DNA from: Istiophorus platypterus
Lineage: Eukaryota > Chordata > Actinopteri > Istiophoriformes > Istiophoridae
DNA: 64,000 nt
Direction: 5' to 3'
Assembly (NCBI GenBank): GCA_016859345.1
Contig: CM029120.1
Location: 25,494,001-25,558,000 of the forward strand
Each line of letters opens with the position of its first letter. Within the stretch, counting starts at the first letter, position 1. Shown here piece by piece: positions 38,144 to 51,580 of the stretch. A program made the translations under genes and the position numbers. The notes beneath the pieces are model-generated. The model had not been told where the DNA came from, made no database searches, and saw only the letters and a program-made list of their open reading frames with translations.

Positions 38144-41100
38144 TAACATAGAATATTTACTTGGAGTACATTTTAACTGACCTACATTGTACTATTATCT
38201 AAGTAAATATTGCAATTTTTGTTTTTGCATTTTACTCTATTAATTGTTTAATTGTTCTTTACAGCAAACATCTTATTACTTGATTAAAACATTTCACTAC
38301 ACTTTACATCTCAGAGGTTCTGTCAAATCAGCCAGATATGAAATTAGAAATACAACTTCAAAGAAACTTTTTCTCAGTGACATAATCAGTTGCTGATTGT
38401 TGTTCTGCATGTTTAAAAATAAATTAATCCCTTTCTTGTAATGGAAAAAGAAAAAAAGAAATTTAATTAACTGTCATGTTTGTCAAATCTGGGTTGCAGT
38501 TGCTTCTAATGGGAATGGCATAATGACAGAAATTTCAATACCTTCACTCGTTATCCATTTCCTTTGGACCTAAGATTTCAATTTCTCTCAGAGAAAATTA
38601 GATGTTCCCAGAAAACCATATTACTTAAAAACAAACAAACAAACTAAATAAACCCCCAAACTGAACATAAATTGTTTTTGATGAGCTATGATGAGTTTTT
38701 GATGACTTATGGGACATTATAGTCAAAGTAAGGAACTAGTAACAGATTCCAGGATTTTAGCCATTGTAGGAGTGGGGGTTAAGAGCCAAAAAAAAACAAA
38801 CAAGCTGTTGTAGACCTTGTAAGAGGCACAGGGATTGTAGTGTGAAGGTATCAAAATCTGTGTTTTTGTTGCCTAATAAAGCAGCTCACCAACCCATGAC
38901 CTTCTTTAAGGTACCAAAAGTTCTTTCCCCACATACATAATTGTTTACATGCGTAGTCCATCTGCAGGCAGTATCACCCTTCCAACACATACACAACCAT
39001 GTTTGTGTTTTCATTTATTCACATCAGACAACAGAGAGGAATGCTGTTCTTTAATGTCAGATAAACCTCTTGATGTGAATTACTTTAACCAAACTCTGAA
39101 AAAAGAACAAATTCCACCTACATGTATTTAGCTGATTAGTTTCCTGTGCTACAGTCATTCTCAAATTGGTCTCAGGCTTAGCCCCCAGTAGAATTCAAAA
39201 ATAGTTTGGATTTTTGGCCTTCAGAGCTTCTCTTGGGAGCCACACTGACAGACCTGACCTTGATTGACCCTTCCTGTGATTACCATGCTGTAGAAAGAGG
39301 CCCAAGAAACCTGAGATCACACTGGATGTTGTGGATTTGGAGAGAAAAAGATTTGTGTGATTGTTTTTGGAGGTGTTGAATTTTATGTGGATTGTTGAAA
39401 AAGATAATCACAGTGTTGACAAAGATAGCATTTCTGACTTTTCTTTATACTTAAGTAATTCTTATCAAACGTGATATGTTGGCAAGTCCTTCATCTTCTG
39501 TTTTGTTTGCATTTCAAACACCCTTCATTTGTTAAAGAGTGGCTCTTTGACTTTTAAAAGAATTTATGGTTCATTCCTCCTCTTACAAACAGAAGATGTA
39601 ACTCTAAAGCTATAAAAGCAACTTTATGTGGTACATATGGCCTGCTTCTCCCCGCTCCCCCTTAAAACAGAACACTTACCTCTTCCACTTTGCTAGACTC
39701 ATACACAGAGTGACCCACAGGATGCTGGTGTGTGAAAGAGAAGGATGACATCTGAAAACTGTCTGTTGACACAAGAGACCCCAAAGTCTTCCAAACAGAA
39801 ATAATCTAAGAAACCTCTTCAGGTAGCATAACCTCGAAACTATTTAAGATGCCACACTCATCAATGAGTGTAACTTTATCATGTATTTTCATTACTTGAA
39901 TATATACACTCATATTCTAATTTGGTTCAGACATTGAACTTCTTGTTCTCCCAACTTTGATCATTAATTATCAGTCTTGGAATGTCTTGACTTAAGAAAC
40001 CAGTTTAAAAAGGATCATTTATTCCATCTTTTATTATCAAATATGGTTCTAATTGTCTGTATCTCATTTAAATATTAATCACATTTATCTTCTCTCTCTG
40101 TTCATTGTATATGTAAATATTTTAACAATTGTAATGTTTGGTCTATCAAAAAGAATTTCTCTGGACTCTTTTGTGTATAAGTTTTAATACTGGAGACCCT
40201 GAACCCTAGAACGAGAAGAGCAACTTTGGGTCCGTTCACTAAGTACAATATCAACTACAAATGCTACCTCTATGGTGTTTCCAACATACCTAGTGACACG
40301 ACAATGGCTTAATACAGTATACCCAGGTTTTTCTCTACTGCAGTCTTAATTAGTCTGGTATGACCAGTAGCTTCTGGTGGCTAATGCAAATATTAGGACA
40401 GTCTAATTAGATGTAGCTTTTTAATTGACAATACTGAGTCAATTCACTGACTTTGTAGTCCATTTGCAAGCAGTACCAACTTTCCAACACTCAGTAACTT
40501 TTCTGTGCTCATAATTGTCAGTTGTAGCCACTGTAGCTGCAGATTATCTTGTTCTTGCTCACAGTCCATATGATTCTGTGACTACCTATGTTTGTTGCCC
40601 TGTAGGATGTTCTTTTAGCAATTTAACCAAGTTCCCAGATCCTAGTAATTATTTTGGTGAGTAAAACAGTATCACAACCCAGACCATAGATTTTAAATCC
40701 TAAGTTAAAATACAGTTTATACTGTAACCATGTGTGCTTAAAATAGAATTATAAAAGGGGTAATGTCAAAATATTTAGTTTATAACATTCAAAAATTAAC
40801 TGAAACCAACAGAATGTGAAGAAATAGCATTGTTGACATTATGTTAAAGACGTCTATGAATTGTGTAGCAGATATAGCCCCAGCCTCTCCCTTTTCATAA
40901 TACAACTTTTAACCCAAAAGGGCAACAGTAAGTATCTGTAGCATCCAGTCTGCCCTCAGTCCAACGTGAGAGGATGGAGAAGTAGTAACTGTGAGTAGGC
41001 TATTAACCTGTGCTGCAGCCTAACTCCTCAAGCTTGGCTACTGGTGCTACAGCTCCAGCTGCTCTCCCTTGCATTCCTTCACCTCTCATGGCTCCACTTC

Positions 41101-42400
41101 TACTCCTGCCACTACTAATTGTGATGGTCTAGCAGCCTACATAAACGGTGACCCTCCTGGATTTGTTGTGCTGGGCCTGATGGCCAGTCCTGCCATGGCA
41201 CAGGGGTGGGTATACCAAACTCTTAAGTACAGTGGGTTAAAGTTGAAGCAGGAAGTGGATTTATAAACTGTGAGGGATGTTTGGTTAATAAAGTTACCGT
41301 TTTGCTTCTCTTCTCTTCTAACCTTTGTTTAACCTGCACTCCTTGACAACTTGTTATCATCTCACTGCTCATTTTTTCCTGAATCTCAGTTATTAACAGT
41401 AAGTGTCTTGGTAAATACAATTTTATGATGGTCAAATAAAAAAAATAAATCAATAAATAAGATCCAAATTGTGCAGCGCTGAAATTATGCTTGAATATGT
41501 CTAATTGCACTTTGCACCAAACTTTAATTGAATAAGAAATCAATTCCAAGAATTGAACCTAAGCCTTGTGATGTGCCCACCTTTTTTTTCCTCCATTAAA
41601 CATTAGTCCTGTGTTTATCTGAGATAAAAGCAAGAGTGATACAGTGTAATTCACTTTGCAATGTACAATTAGAGAGATGTAATTTGCCAGCTGCACTAAT
41701 CCATCATTTGGGTATGTACTGTCAGCCTGGGCTACATCAGGGGCTGCCGCATTCACCCAAATCTTTCCCTCTCTGCTCATTGATTTGCACTTATTACCCA
41801 CTCCAGAGTCATTTTGGGGATATGTAAACAACTTAACGGCAGGCATGTTCCTGTACAGTGCGGGATGACTGAATATGCCTGACTAAATTTCATGCAATGC
41901 AAGGGGCCATGGTCCGCTTGAACTCACCCCCAATGGACTCCATTCTTCTTATTCAGCTCAGTGTGAAGGAAGTGCGACCCACTGAAAAGTGTGGTAGGCA
42001 TTTTCTGCATTAACACTTTGACCCCATGTACACTGTTGGATTTGATGTTAATCAGGTAAATAGGCCAAGGAGAGAAATGGGGATGAAGGGAAAGAGCTTT
42101 GGGTGTGGGAGTCCGAGAGTGCATGCACTCATGTAGTACATGAACGTCTACACAATCACTTAACAAGAGGATTTCATCATGATTCACAGATCAGTGGTTG
42201 GATGAAACAGTGAAGTGTGAAATACTGGGATGCTGCCTGGCTCCCCTGAACTCTGCGTCGACTCCCTCAGTGCTGCTATGCCTAGCTCTGTTTATATCTC
42301 TTCTAAGCTTAGTTGTTTTGGCATAGCCAGTGGCTTAAGCAATGAATTATAATTTCCTATATTTTCTCTCTGGAGCTCACCCACTCCATTTTAAACTCTC
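34660..42400. other. Long intergenic stretch, no supported gene
   Basis: AT-rich. Contains a T run near 36,150-36,165, a possible LINE-tail-like phrase (gaactgaacggaattgaatt) near 36,310-36,335, and an (AAT)n tract at 38,105-38,142. Open frames here show no family features. Confidence 0.4.
38105..38142 (+). repeat. (AAT)n microsatellite
   Basis: About 12-13 uninterrupted AAT units. Confidence 0.95.
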
Positions 42401-42413
42401 TCATATAATCAGT

Positions 42414-42662
42414 CTACTGTGTTACTATGAAACTTTGACCTTCTCCATCTGGTGCAACAGAAATGGTTACCTTCAGGTTGCTATCGCAAACTGTCACTTC
42501 ATACAAGAATGAAGACAAGTAAATATCATGTTGTCCATTCCAGAAAGGGGACAGTTTGTGTTTGATGCCGTGTGTCAGGTCTACATCCATTAGTTTGGCC
42601 ATGACATTCTCTCTTAAAAGACCTGCCTGCAGCTGCTCAAACCAAGTTGATAAGGATGGAGT
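42414..42662 (-). CDS. Unassigned exon-like frame, 82 codons
   Basis: On the minus strand a pyrimidine-rich acceptor (ggatttctgctctttag) is followed by an open frame from 42,662 to a stop at 42,414-42,416. It begins TPSLSTWFEQLQAGLLRENV, continues MAKLMDVDLTHGIKHKLSPF and WNGQHDIYLSSFLYEVTVCD, and ends NLKVTISVAPDGEGQSFIVT. The composition (few simple repeats, amphipathic first third, alternating beta-like second half) looks like real protein. It is not one of the transposon families in the window, although a LINE 3' end starts about 130 bp away. The frame could end at the stop as a terminal exon or leave by a weak donor (aag-gtcaaa). I do not recognise the protein family and saw no partner exons. 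Confidence 0.4.
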   Translation of the reverse strand, partial: TPSLSTWFEQLQAGLLRENVMAKLMDVDLTHGIKHKLSPFWNGQHDIYLSSFLYEVTVCDSNLKVTISVAPDGEGQSFIVTQ

Positions 42663-42794
42663 CTAAAGAGCAGAAATCCAAAACAATTAGCTAAAATAGG
42701 CAAAAAAAGCTCTGTAGAGCTTAGAGAAACTTCAAAATTGCTGAAAGTTGCTGGGGTGTATGCATGAGAATCACACAAGCATACAACTTCTTCA

Positions 42795-44665
42795 AGTCAT
42801 CTCACCAGTGCAACTTTTGAAACCTTGAACAGAGAGAGAGAGAGAATAGAAAGAGAGAGAGATAGAGAGACGGGGGGCAGCAGAATACAGGTACCACATG
42901 CAGATGTATAATAACAATGAGACTAATAATAAAACTAATAAATATAATAATAGGGCTAATAATAATCCTAATAATACCAAATATAATAATAATAATCATA
43001 ATCAGAATATTGAAGCAGTGGATGTTGGGCAGGATCAAGGAAGCAGTAGTTGGTTTGAAGTCATAGATCCAGACTCTGCAGCATTAGAGACAGAAAAACC
43101 TGCAGAAAACAAAAGTAGGAGAGAGGAGAATGACAAAAAGCCTTATGGGAATGAAAAGTAATGTTAGTAACAAACATGCAGAGCAGTCTAGGCCTATGGC
43201 TCTATAACTAGGGGATGGACAAGCCTAACTCAGCCCTATCTATGAGCTTTATCAAAAAGGAAGGTGTCCCAAAATAGAAGACGATTCCACAGTAGAGTAG
43301 CCTGATAACTGAGGACTCTGCCCCCTCTTCTACTTTTAGAGACTCTGGGAACGACAAGTAACCCTGAATTCTTGGAGGACAGTGTTCCAGTGGTGTAATA
43401 GGGTACTTATAAGTTCTTTGAGATATGATTGTGCCTGAACAATGAGGGCTTTGGAAGTGAGGAAGAGGATTTAAAATTCTACTCTAGGTTCTTACAGATG
43501 GGTTTCAAAGACTGAAACCTGGCTGACAATATAATGATCTGATATTAGGTCATTTACTCATACAGCTTTGGATGCAAGTGATCTGATGAGAAAGAGGAGA
43601 CCACATTTTGTTCTCTTATTTTGTTGTACTTCTGCAGTGGTTGTCCCCCATTCTGGCCCCAGGAAAACATTTCACTGTTGTCGCTGCTGTTGCTAATGTC
43701 ATGTTTCTCAAAACAGAACTGCCAATATCAGAGTTAGTTTCTCAGTGGGTTTGTCACCAGAAAATTTGTTAGAAACATGAACTGGCTGGTGGGGAACTAT
43801 GGGCTTCTGCTGAGGGCTATGATTCTTGTTGCAAATAATCACCCAGCTGGCCTGGCTTTGCGGACAGTCACCCAGCAGACTCTCCCCCCAGCAGCTCCCA
43901 CGCAGTTGTGGGGAGAGTTGGGACTATGCTGGGTTGGCTTGTATCAGCTACTGGGGGCTGGCTAACTACCACAGCTAATGATTTGGTTTCCATGGTGTGG
44001 AGCCGCACTACCAATTGACTAAGTCTTTCCTCCATCACTGTAAATAAACAATGTTTATTACATGTACCATTATCGCTGAAGGAAGTCAAATTGTAAATAA
44101 ACATAAGACACACTGAGCAGGAGAGAGCAGAAGATTGAGGAGGAGAGAGAGAAGCTATTGCTAACTACTGAGCTAAATTAATTGAAAAGCTTGTAAAGAA
44201 GCCCAACAGTTCGCACCATGAGCAAGCAGTTGTTGACATTGGAAATGTGAAAAATATGAGATATATGAGAAATAGGATCTCTTTCTCTAGTTCCTGACAG
44301 TACTGGGTCAACTGGAGGCTTTTTACATAGATATTGGGACATCTTGATTGTCTACTATAGGAATACATGGATAAATAGAGCTATGACTCTGTCAACTTGG
44401 CTACAGTGAAGCAGCTGAAAAGAAACATAGGTTTGTTTTTATTTTCCTCCATTAATAATGAGTAGAAGGCTGCTTTGGTATTACAGAAGGCTTCTTCCAG
44501 GATAGCTGAAATCCTCCCAGCTTTTGCAATGTCTGCTTTAAGGCACAGATTTGTGAACTGTACCACGGAGCTAGCCTCCTATGATAAATTAGTTTCTTTT
44601 CAGACAACCAGCAATATCTTGTGTTGTACGTAGAAATGCTGAAGCACTCTCAACATAATCATCAA
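42795..44665 (-). mobile_element. L2-like LINE with large internal deletion (5' UTR, ORF1 and 3' UTR retained)
   Basis: The upper part (44,150 down to about 43,650, minus strand) reads as ORF1: CLMFIYNLTSFSDNGTCNKH, FTVMEERLSQLV, VVSQPPVADTSQPS. A second block after a frame change (ETNSDIGSSVLRNMTL, CFPGARMGD) corresponds to the esterase-like region seen at 63,030-63,110. Below about 43,500 comes the 3' end (RT C-terminal antisense phrases at 43,250-43,490; 3' UTR with AG-rich and AAT-rich tracts at 42,830-43,000). The endonuclease and nearly all of the reverse transcriptase are missing. Positions 44,381-44,665 probably belong to the 5' UTR. Confidence 0.75.
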
Positions 44666-44669
44666 CTTG

Positions 44670-47600
44670 TGTGGGAGTAAAGTTGAGATAGCTGACCTCC
44701 ACTGTATTGACCCTTGATAATGGTGTAAATAACAATGTAATTCTTTCCTTATATTTCATAACAGCAGTATTTAATAGACACTGTAGTTGGATTTTTTTTC
44801 TAAAAAAATGTGTAGTTCATTATTATAAGCTCAGATGTAACTAAAATATGTTTAGTCAAATGAGGGTTTTAGGTTTTCTTGTCTTGCTCTAAATTCTGAC
44901 AATAAATATAATTATTAATTCTTTTTTGTTTTTTTAAAGGGGGTTTTGAAATACAGATGAATGCAAGATTTTAACAGTAATTTTTGGATTACAATGACCA
45001 GTAAAACATTTTTATGTATTGTTTACATCCTGTCTTGTGGCTTCAATAGCTTCAGAAATACATTTCTCTAAAATTGGACCCAGGAGTATTTAATAAGCAT
45101 TTCTCATTAAATTTGAAGTAAACCTAAATTAAAAAAAAAAAGTTCAGTGGAAATGATCTATTTCCCTCTGAAGAGACATTTCATGGATCATTTTCAATAC
45201 ATGTAAAAACATAGCATAGAAAAAGTGTTAGAGTCAAAGGTCTGATTCTCTCTGGAGACACCTTTATAAATGTATAGTATATAAAAGTATGTTTATGATA
45301 CAAAGATGTGTTTTGAATAAAGGTTATCAATCTGTAGCCTATCAGCAACCTACAAACTAAGAGGCAATACATACTGCCAGGCAGCTCTGGATTAATCTTG
45401 CTGTTCTGTGTTACTCACTTGGCTAGAGAACACGGCTTATTAGCCCAAAAAGTGTTGCAACTCAGATCCCCCAGTCATTTCACTGTCCTCCATAGCTGAG
45501 CAACTGAAAATACCGGGAGTATCTCTGGGAATTGAAAGTGTGTTGAAATTCCAGTAGAGGGGGAGTTCCAGAACCCAGCCAAGAAATGACGAGTCATCGC
45601 TAGTGATTAACAGCCCTATCAACCTCAGTCATTACGTAATGCACATTTAGAGCTGTGGGCCAATACAAACCTCATTAAATGTATCTTTAAAAGCATTAGT
45701 AGCATTTCAATAGTATCATAACAACAAACCCAACAAATAGCTATGGGAAACAGACTCAGGCAATAGCTAGCTATATTTATGTATATTTCTATATTTATTT
45801 AACGTTATTTTAGCAGAATATACAAATTATATGAGCTTACCATTCAAATAACACCTCCACATATTGCAACTTTAAATACATCACCTTGACATCATGCTAC
45901 ACCTGTAATTTTATAGTTTTTTGTTTTTTTTTACTGCCCTTAATTCCATGTTCAACTTTTCATGTTTTTGCAGCTTGATTTAACTTGATACATGGTGTAC
46001 CAGTGGAGTAGATTAGTTCAAATTTCATAAAAGTACACCCACCTGTTTTCCTCCACTATCCTCCACTATGAAAGGAAGGTAATGACAGAAGAGTCAGTAG
46101 CCAATCATTTACTGCACAATAAAGGGGCAAAGCAAGAAAACACTTGAGCTTGATATGTTATGTGATGTGCTGCCCCTTAGACATCATGATTTGGGTTCAG
46201 AATTGGTAAACCATCAGTGTGTGTTAACTGGAAACTTCATGTGTTTGAAAAAAGGGTAAATTCTGATACACTCAGAATAAGAAGAAAAGCTGGGTAAAGA
46301 GGACTGGATCTGTTGTTAAGACAATCAGTCATATATTTCATATACATGCAGCTCTTCCATAGATTTGTTTACTGTTCCTTCTGTAATGAAGTTCAGTGAG
46401 GAAGATTTCTTTTTTATTGAACTGTGAAAGGATGATCTGAGAGCAGTGTGACATCTCTGGTTAGAAGTTAGACAGGTCAAGAAACATGGGGACAAACCTC
46501 CAGATTAGTCACACTTATTTGAAAGAGGAAACAAAGTTGAAAACGAAAATTATTATCCAAGCTCTTTGTTGTAAACATCAGTCACGGTTCACAGAACCAC
46601 TTCCTTTTAAATACTTACAGTTACAGTTGTAAAGAGAGTTTATCTTACTTACTGTAGTCTTTCTGTCAGCTGCAATCAGTCTGGCCATACTCCTCTGACC
46701 TCTGTTATCAACAAGATGTTTCTGTGCACAGACCTGCTGTTCACTAGATCTGTTTTGATTTTGGCTCCAATTTTTAAGTAAAAACTGCAGGTGAAAATCC
46801 AGGGAGATCAGCAGGAGATCAGCAGCTTCACAGTCATGTTATGGTCAGTCACTGAGATCACATTTTTCCTCATCTGTTTTTTGATGTAAATATTAACTGA
46901 AGCTCCTGACCTGTGTCTGCATGATTTTGTACATGCAACTGCTGCTACATGATTGGCTGACTGGATACTTGCAATGGATAAGCAGGTTTACAGGCATTCC
47001 TATCAAAGTGCTCAATGAGCGCAGGGATTAATCTTTGCATCTTACACACATTTTGTGAATGTATACCAGTCAACAACATGGCCAAACTATAATAAGCCAA
47101 CAAAGAGGAGCAACAAATTAGATACAAAACCAAGGGAAAAACAGAGGGAAAATACCTTAAAAAAACTATGAAAAGTCAAATATATACATGTTTATATGAT
47201 TAATATGTAATACTCCAAATGAGAAACATAGGAATAGTATACTGTATTATTCACATCAACTTCTTCTTCATCAAACCATTCAGTAAGCCCTCAGAACCTC
47301 TATGGAAGAAATATCTGCATTTTTTCTCTTTCTACACTAATTTAGTCTGTTTTTTCTTTACTTTATCGCCCATTTGTATCTCTGAATGTAATGGCCATAT
47401 TGGCTATTGTGGGCGATACTTTTATTACTCCTCTGGCACTTTTTTGTCCATTTTGATCATTATCAATGATAAGTTTTGCACACTGCAATGGTGATGCATT
47501 TCAATGAAATTTGTAATATGGAAATCAGAAGTTTCACTATCCCCAGAGGATATACTATACTAATTTCATGTGTCAATTAACCAAAACAAATTTGCAAAAA

Positions 47601-47985
47601 AGATTTTTTTTCATGTATTAAAGGGTTTGTTATTTAAAGTACAACTATCAGTTCTTTTTATTACTGATTAATCTTCCAAATATTACTAATCTTGTCTAAT
47701 GAAATGTCAGAAAAATAATGAAAAAACCTTGTATAATTTCCCCCACTCTCAAAGTGGTGTATTCAGATGCCTTATTTTGTCTGATTAACAGTCTAAAACC
47801 CAAAGATATTCAGTTTACTATCATGTACAGTATAACATAGAAAGGCATCAAATCCTCACATTTTAAGAAGATTAAACCAGCAAATTGTTTGTCATTGTCA
47901 CTTTCAAAATGACAAAATAGTTGTAACAGAAGTAATTATCTATTGATCAACTAATTCTTTATTTAACTTATTGTTACAGCTCTAC
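44670..47985. other. Intergenic, no supported gene
   Basis: AT-rich, no exon or RNA gene seen. Positions ~46,575-46,610 share short phrases with ~19,345-19,385. Confidence 0.4.
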
Positions 47986-47987
47986 TG

Positions 47988-48180
47988 AGACAGCTGTGGC
48001 TCAGGAGATGGAGTGGGATGTCCACTAACCAGAAGGTCAGTGGTCCAAATTAGTTTGTGTGTATATATAGAAAAAGCTCTATAAATGTGTTCAAATGGGT
48101 CAATGTGGCAGTAGTGTAGAGAGCTTTGAGAGGTCAACAGGACTAGAAAAGTGCTATATTAGTGCAGTCTATTCAATGTT
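47988..48180 (+). repeat. SINE-like interspersed element
   Basis: Starts with cagctgtggctcaggagatg and has aaccagaaggtcagtggtcc in the middle, resembling tRNA-type A and B boxes. It ends with agaaaagtgctatattagtg. The same head and tail are present in shortened form in both arms of the inverted repeat at 12.4 and 14.6 kb. The element is very common in fish genomes; the exact class (SINE or MITE) is not settled from this sequence. Confidence 0.6.
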
Positions 48181-51100
48181 TGGACATTTACCGAAAATAT
48201 ATGATCCCACTACCATTTTAAAAAATGCAGCTCCGACAGTAATTCAAAGTAGGACCTAAGAGTAGCAATCTGGAGCAAAACATAAAAATAATAAATAGAT
48301 AAATAAATTTTGCTGGTGGCTGATCTTGTACGTTTCTGGTTGTCATTCAGTCCTCATCTGAAGGGGCGATCATGTATTTCGGGAGTACCATCAGAGGTCT
48401 ACAATGTTGTATGGTTTGTCATAGGTGCTGACTGCTTGTGACTTGAAGACTCTGGTTAAATGTCCCGACTGTTCAGCTGTGCCCCTTCATTTTCTGTCTA
48501 CTGATGAAGAATGTGAGATATGGCTGAAACCCATATATCAAAAAATAGATTTCATGCCTCCCAAGCTTCACGAATGTCATAAATATTAGAGACTTTCTGG
48601 GATTCTTGCATATTTTTGGTGTTTCAGTCTTAATCTATATGCCAATAGCATTTTCAGTTTGTAAGTGTAAAATCTGACATTTTGAATTATTTGCAAAATA
48701 CCCTCAGAGGTCTACTGTGTTTTGCAGAAAATCATTCTTATAGAAAAATGCCTTTATCAGGACCCATTTAAGTCATTTCTGACAAATAAGTCCTATCTGA
48801 TTCTAAGATGGAGGTCTCGTTCAGTAAAATAGAGCTGGAATGCACCATTTCCTCACCGTTGTTTCCCATGTTACCATGCCAGACATTTGCACTTACATAT
48901 CTGATGGAATAACAAGTAGAGGGTGACAAAATTGTAGAGTGATTGGAGTGTGGAGACCCCACAAAATACAATCAAAGACTTATGGGGAAAACTTCAATTG
49001 CTTGTAACTCAAAGGTTACATACTCAAAATATGCTTTTATATTGAATTTTACATAACTTTTACATAGGCTAGTGTGTCTCGTGTAAAATATTTCCCTGTC
49101 AGGCTGACTTTGTACATTTTTCTGCTTGGTTTTGTCCGGTGGTTGGCCTTGGCTGTCCTCCTGTTTAGTTAAATGCTGTGTAGATGCTAAGGTAGAGAAA
49201 TGGAGAATAAGAGAACAGAATGAGATGGAACAGAAGGAAAGGGAATTGTTGTGGTGATAACCTACCAAAGCCAAATATATTACTGATATAACAGTCACTT
49301 CTCCATTAAATTATGGAGGATTTATATAATCCAGCAAGGACTTAGTCAGCACTGATACAAGTAAAATGTCCAAAGAACAGGACAATCAGTGGTGCAATCA
49401 CTGATGTTTTTTGTATCCATATGACAAAAAAATCCCCTCTGCTGTGGTTTCTACGACTTTAAAGTAGAAATTTTTAATTTCTCTAGGGTTCACAACTTTT
49501 GACTACAATGGCATTTTAAACAATGGCAGAGCCGATGGAAGTTAATTCCTTTTGCAGTGCAGTTCCTTAACAATCCAATTTCATGCAGTTTTTTTCCTGC
49601 TTTTTTCCAAATTAGGACATATTTAAAATATAAATAAAGAAATATATCATATAAATGCAACTATGCTAAAATGAATGTCTCAAAATTAAAATTTCATGCT
49701 TGGAAACATTTAAGACAGGGCTTTATGAATTGATAATAAAGTAGGACCCAGCTCAAAGCCCTAATGATGGGTACAAACCAGCTGACACACAGAAAGTTTG
49801 GAGCTTTTGGGGCTCAGTGAGTTCTGGGGCCCTAGGGCAGTTGCCCACTTTGCCCACTTTGCCCAGATGATAATTAAGTCTTGCATATAACTCATATGAG
49901 CATTTTCAGATCTTCCATCTCTATGGTTAACTAACTACATGTTAAAGGTTAGGAAAAGATTGTGGTAAAAATATCAAAAACAAAATAAAACATTATGCTA
50001 TTCATACAAATTATTGTTCAGCCACAAATATCGATGACTTTATAGCACCTAAATATTTTCCTTTTAAAAAAATATATCTGAAATTCATGCCCCCTCAGCA
50101 TGTTGAGTAACCAATCTTTAATTTCTTAATGGCTCTAAGAAAGCCTGCAGACACTTGAATCATGTGGATTCAATTTTATAACTTGAATTATTTAATGTGT
50201 GAAATTACAAATAAATTTCAGAAAGATTCTTTTGACTTGACTTGAATTTATAAATCTAAGCTAATATTGAATCTTATCATTTTAAGAAATTTATCATTTT
50301 ATGTATATATATTGTGAATGCTGAGGGTAAACATTTCCTTTAATAAAAATATCATACTAGGAATTAGTTCTAAAAATTGAAAATCAGTGTGCGAAATTTC
50401 TGAGAGGGTATTCATAGAGAGGAATTCAGAGTACATGAATTCAAGTAGATGGCTTTCAAAGTGAAATATTTCATTTTAATATCATATTATCATATATTCG
50501 GTGCTATTTAAGTATTAAGTATTCTTAGCCAACTTAACCAGGATTTTGAGCCTTCAACGGAATGTCACAGTCTGCATCATGTTATTAGATGGACCATGTT
50601 TCATCAGTCACATATTGTGATTGAAAACTCTGAAAATACTATTAAATATACCTTTGAGTTAACATTACTTTTTCACAAATACAGATCCCAAGGTAATGTT
50701 GTTTAATTTCCAAAAATATTTCACACTTAAGAGGATGTGTGACAAAAGTGTAAATGAGGGCATGATGAGAAATAGACAGTAGTTGACTGTGATTATTCAC
50801 TGAGGGCAGTTAGAAGTCATTCCCAGTAAAAAGTTCTTGAATTCAATCCATTATGAATGTCTTTCTCATTTAAAATTGCTACTTTTTGCCAAATGGATCT
50901 GTCTGACATCCTTTGGCACATGTGCATTGCACTCTGTACATTAAACATGTACTGAGTGAGAGCACATGGAATAGGCCTGACAGGGAAGCATTTCAGATGA
51001 ATATTCTCATACTGTAAGAGCATCCCAAATTGGCAACTGCAGGGAACTGGGATGATGCGATAAAACAAGCTGATATCATGATCAGTGGGCCTTAAATCTC

Positions 51101-51560
51101 AAGAGCTTGGCTTGCAACACTGCATCAGAGCAATCCAAGAATCCAGAGATAAATGTAGCTGAATTTAATTAGCATTTTCTAGTGTGACCGGATGTGTAAC
51201 AGTTTTCTTAGTGGCTGCTGGTGCTCCATGAGGTGGGTGTTATTAGATATTCAGACTTATGATTGTTAAAAGGCCCCTTTATATCCACTGTAGGTTACTG
51301 AAATTATTTGGATGGGGGGGAGGGGGTCCTTTTCTGAAGTGAAGTCCATGCAGGCAGCACAGTGTCTGGTTTTCCCTCATAGTGCCTATGTGATCAGTAG
51401 GTGACTGTGAAAACAAGGCAGCTCAGCAGCATTGTGTCAACATCAGATGGCTCACTGAGATGAGAGAGTGGCTAATATCTGAGGGGTACAACATGCTGGG
51501 CTGGGTCAAATTCCAAATGAAAAAAAAAGCACTAAGACAGCTCATTCCTATGTCCAAGTC
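48181..51560. other. Intergenic, no supported gene
   Basis: AT-rich sequence. A short tandem (gcccactttgcccactttgc) lies near 49,840. The 108-codon frame at 48,972-49,298 shows no family features. Confidence 0.4.
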
Positions 51561-51580
51561 ATTTCACATCTGCAAAATGA

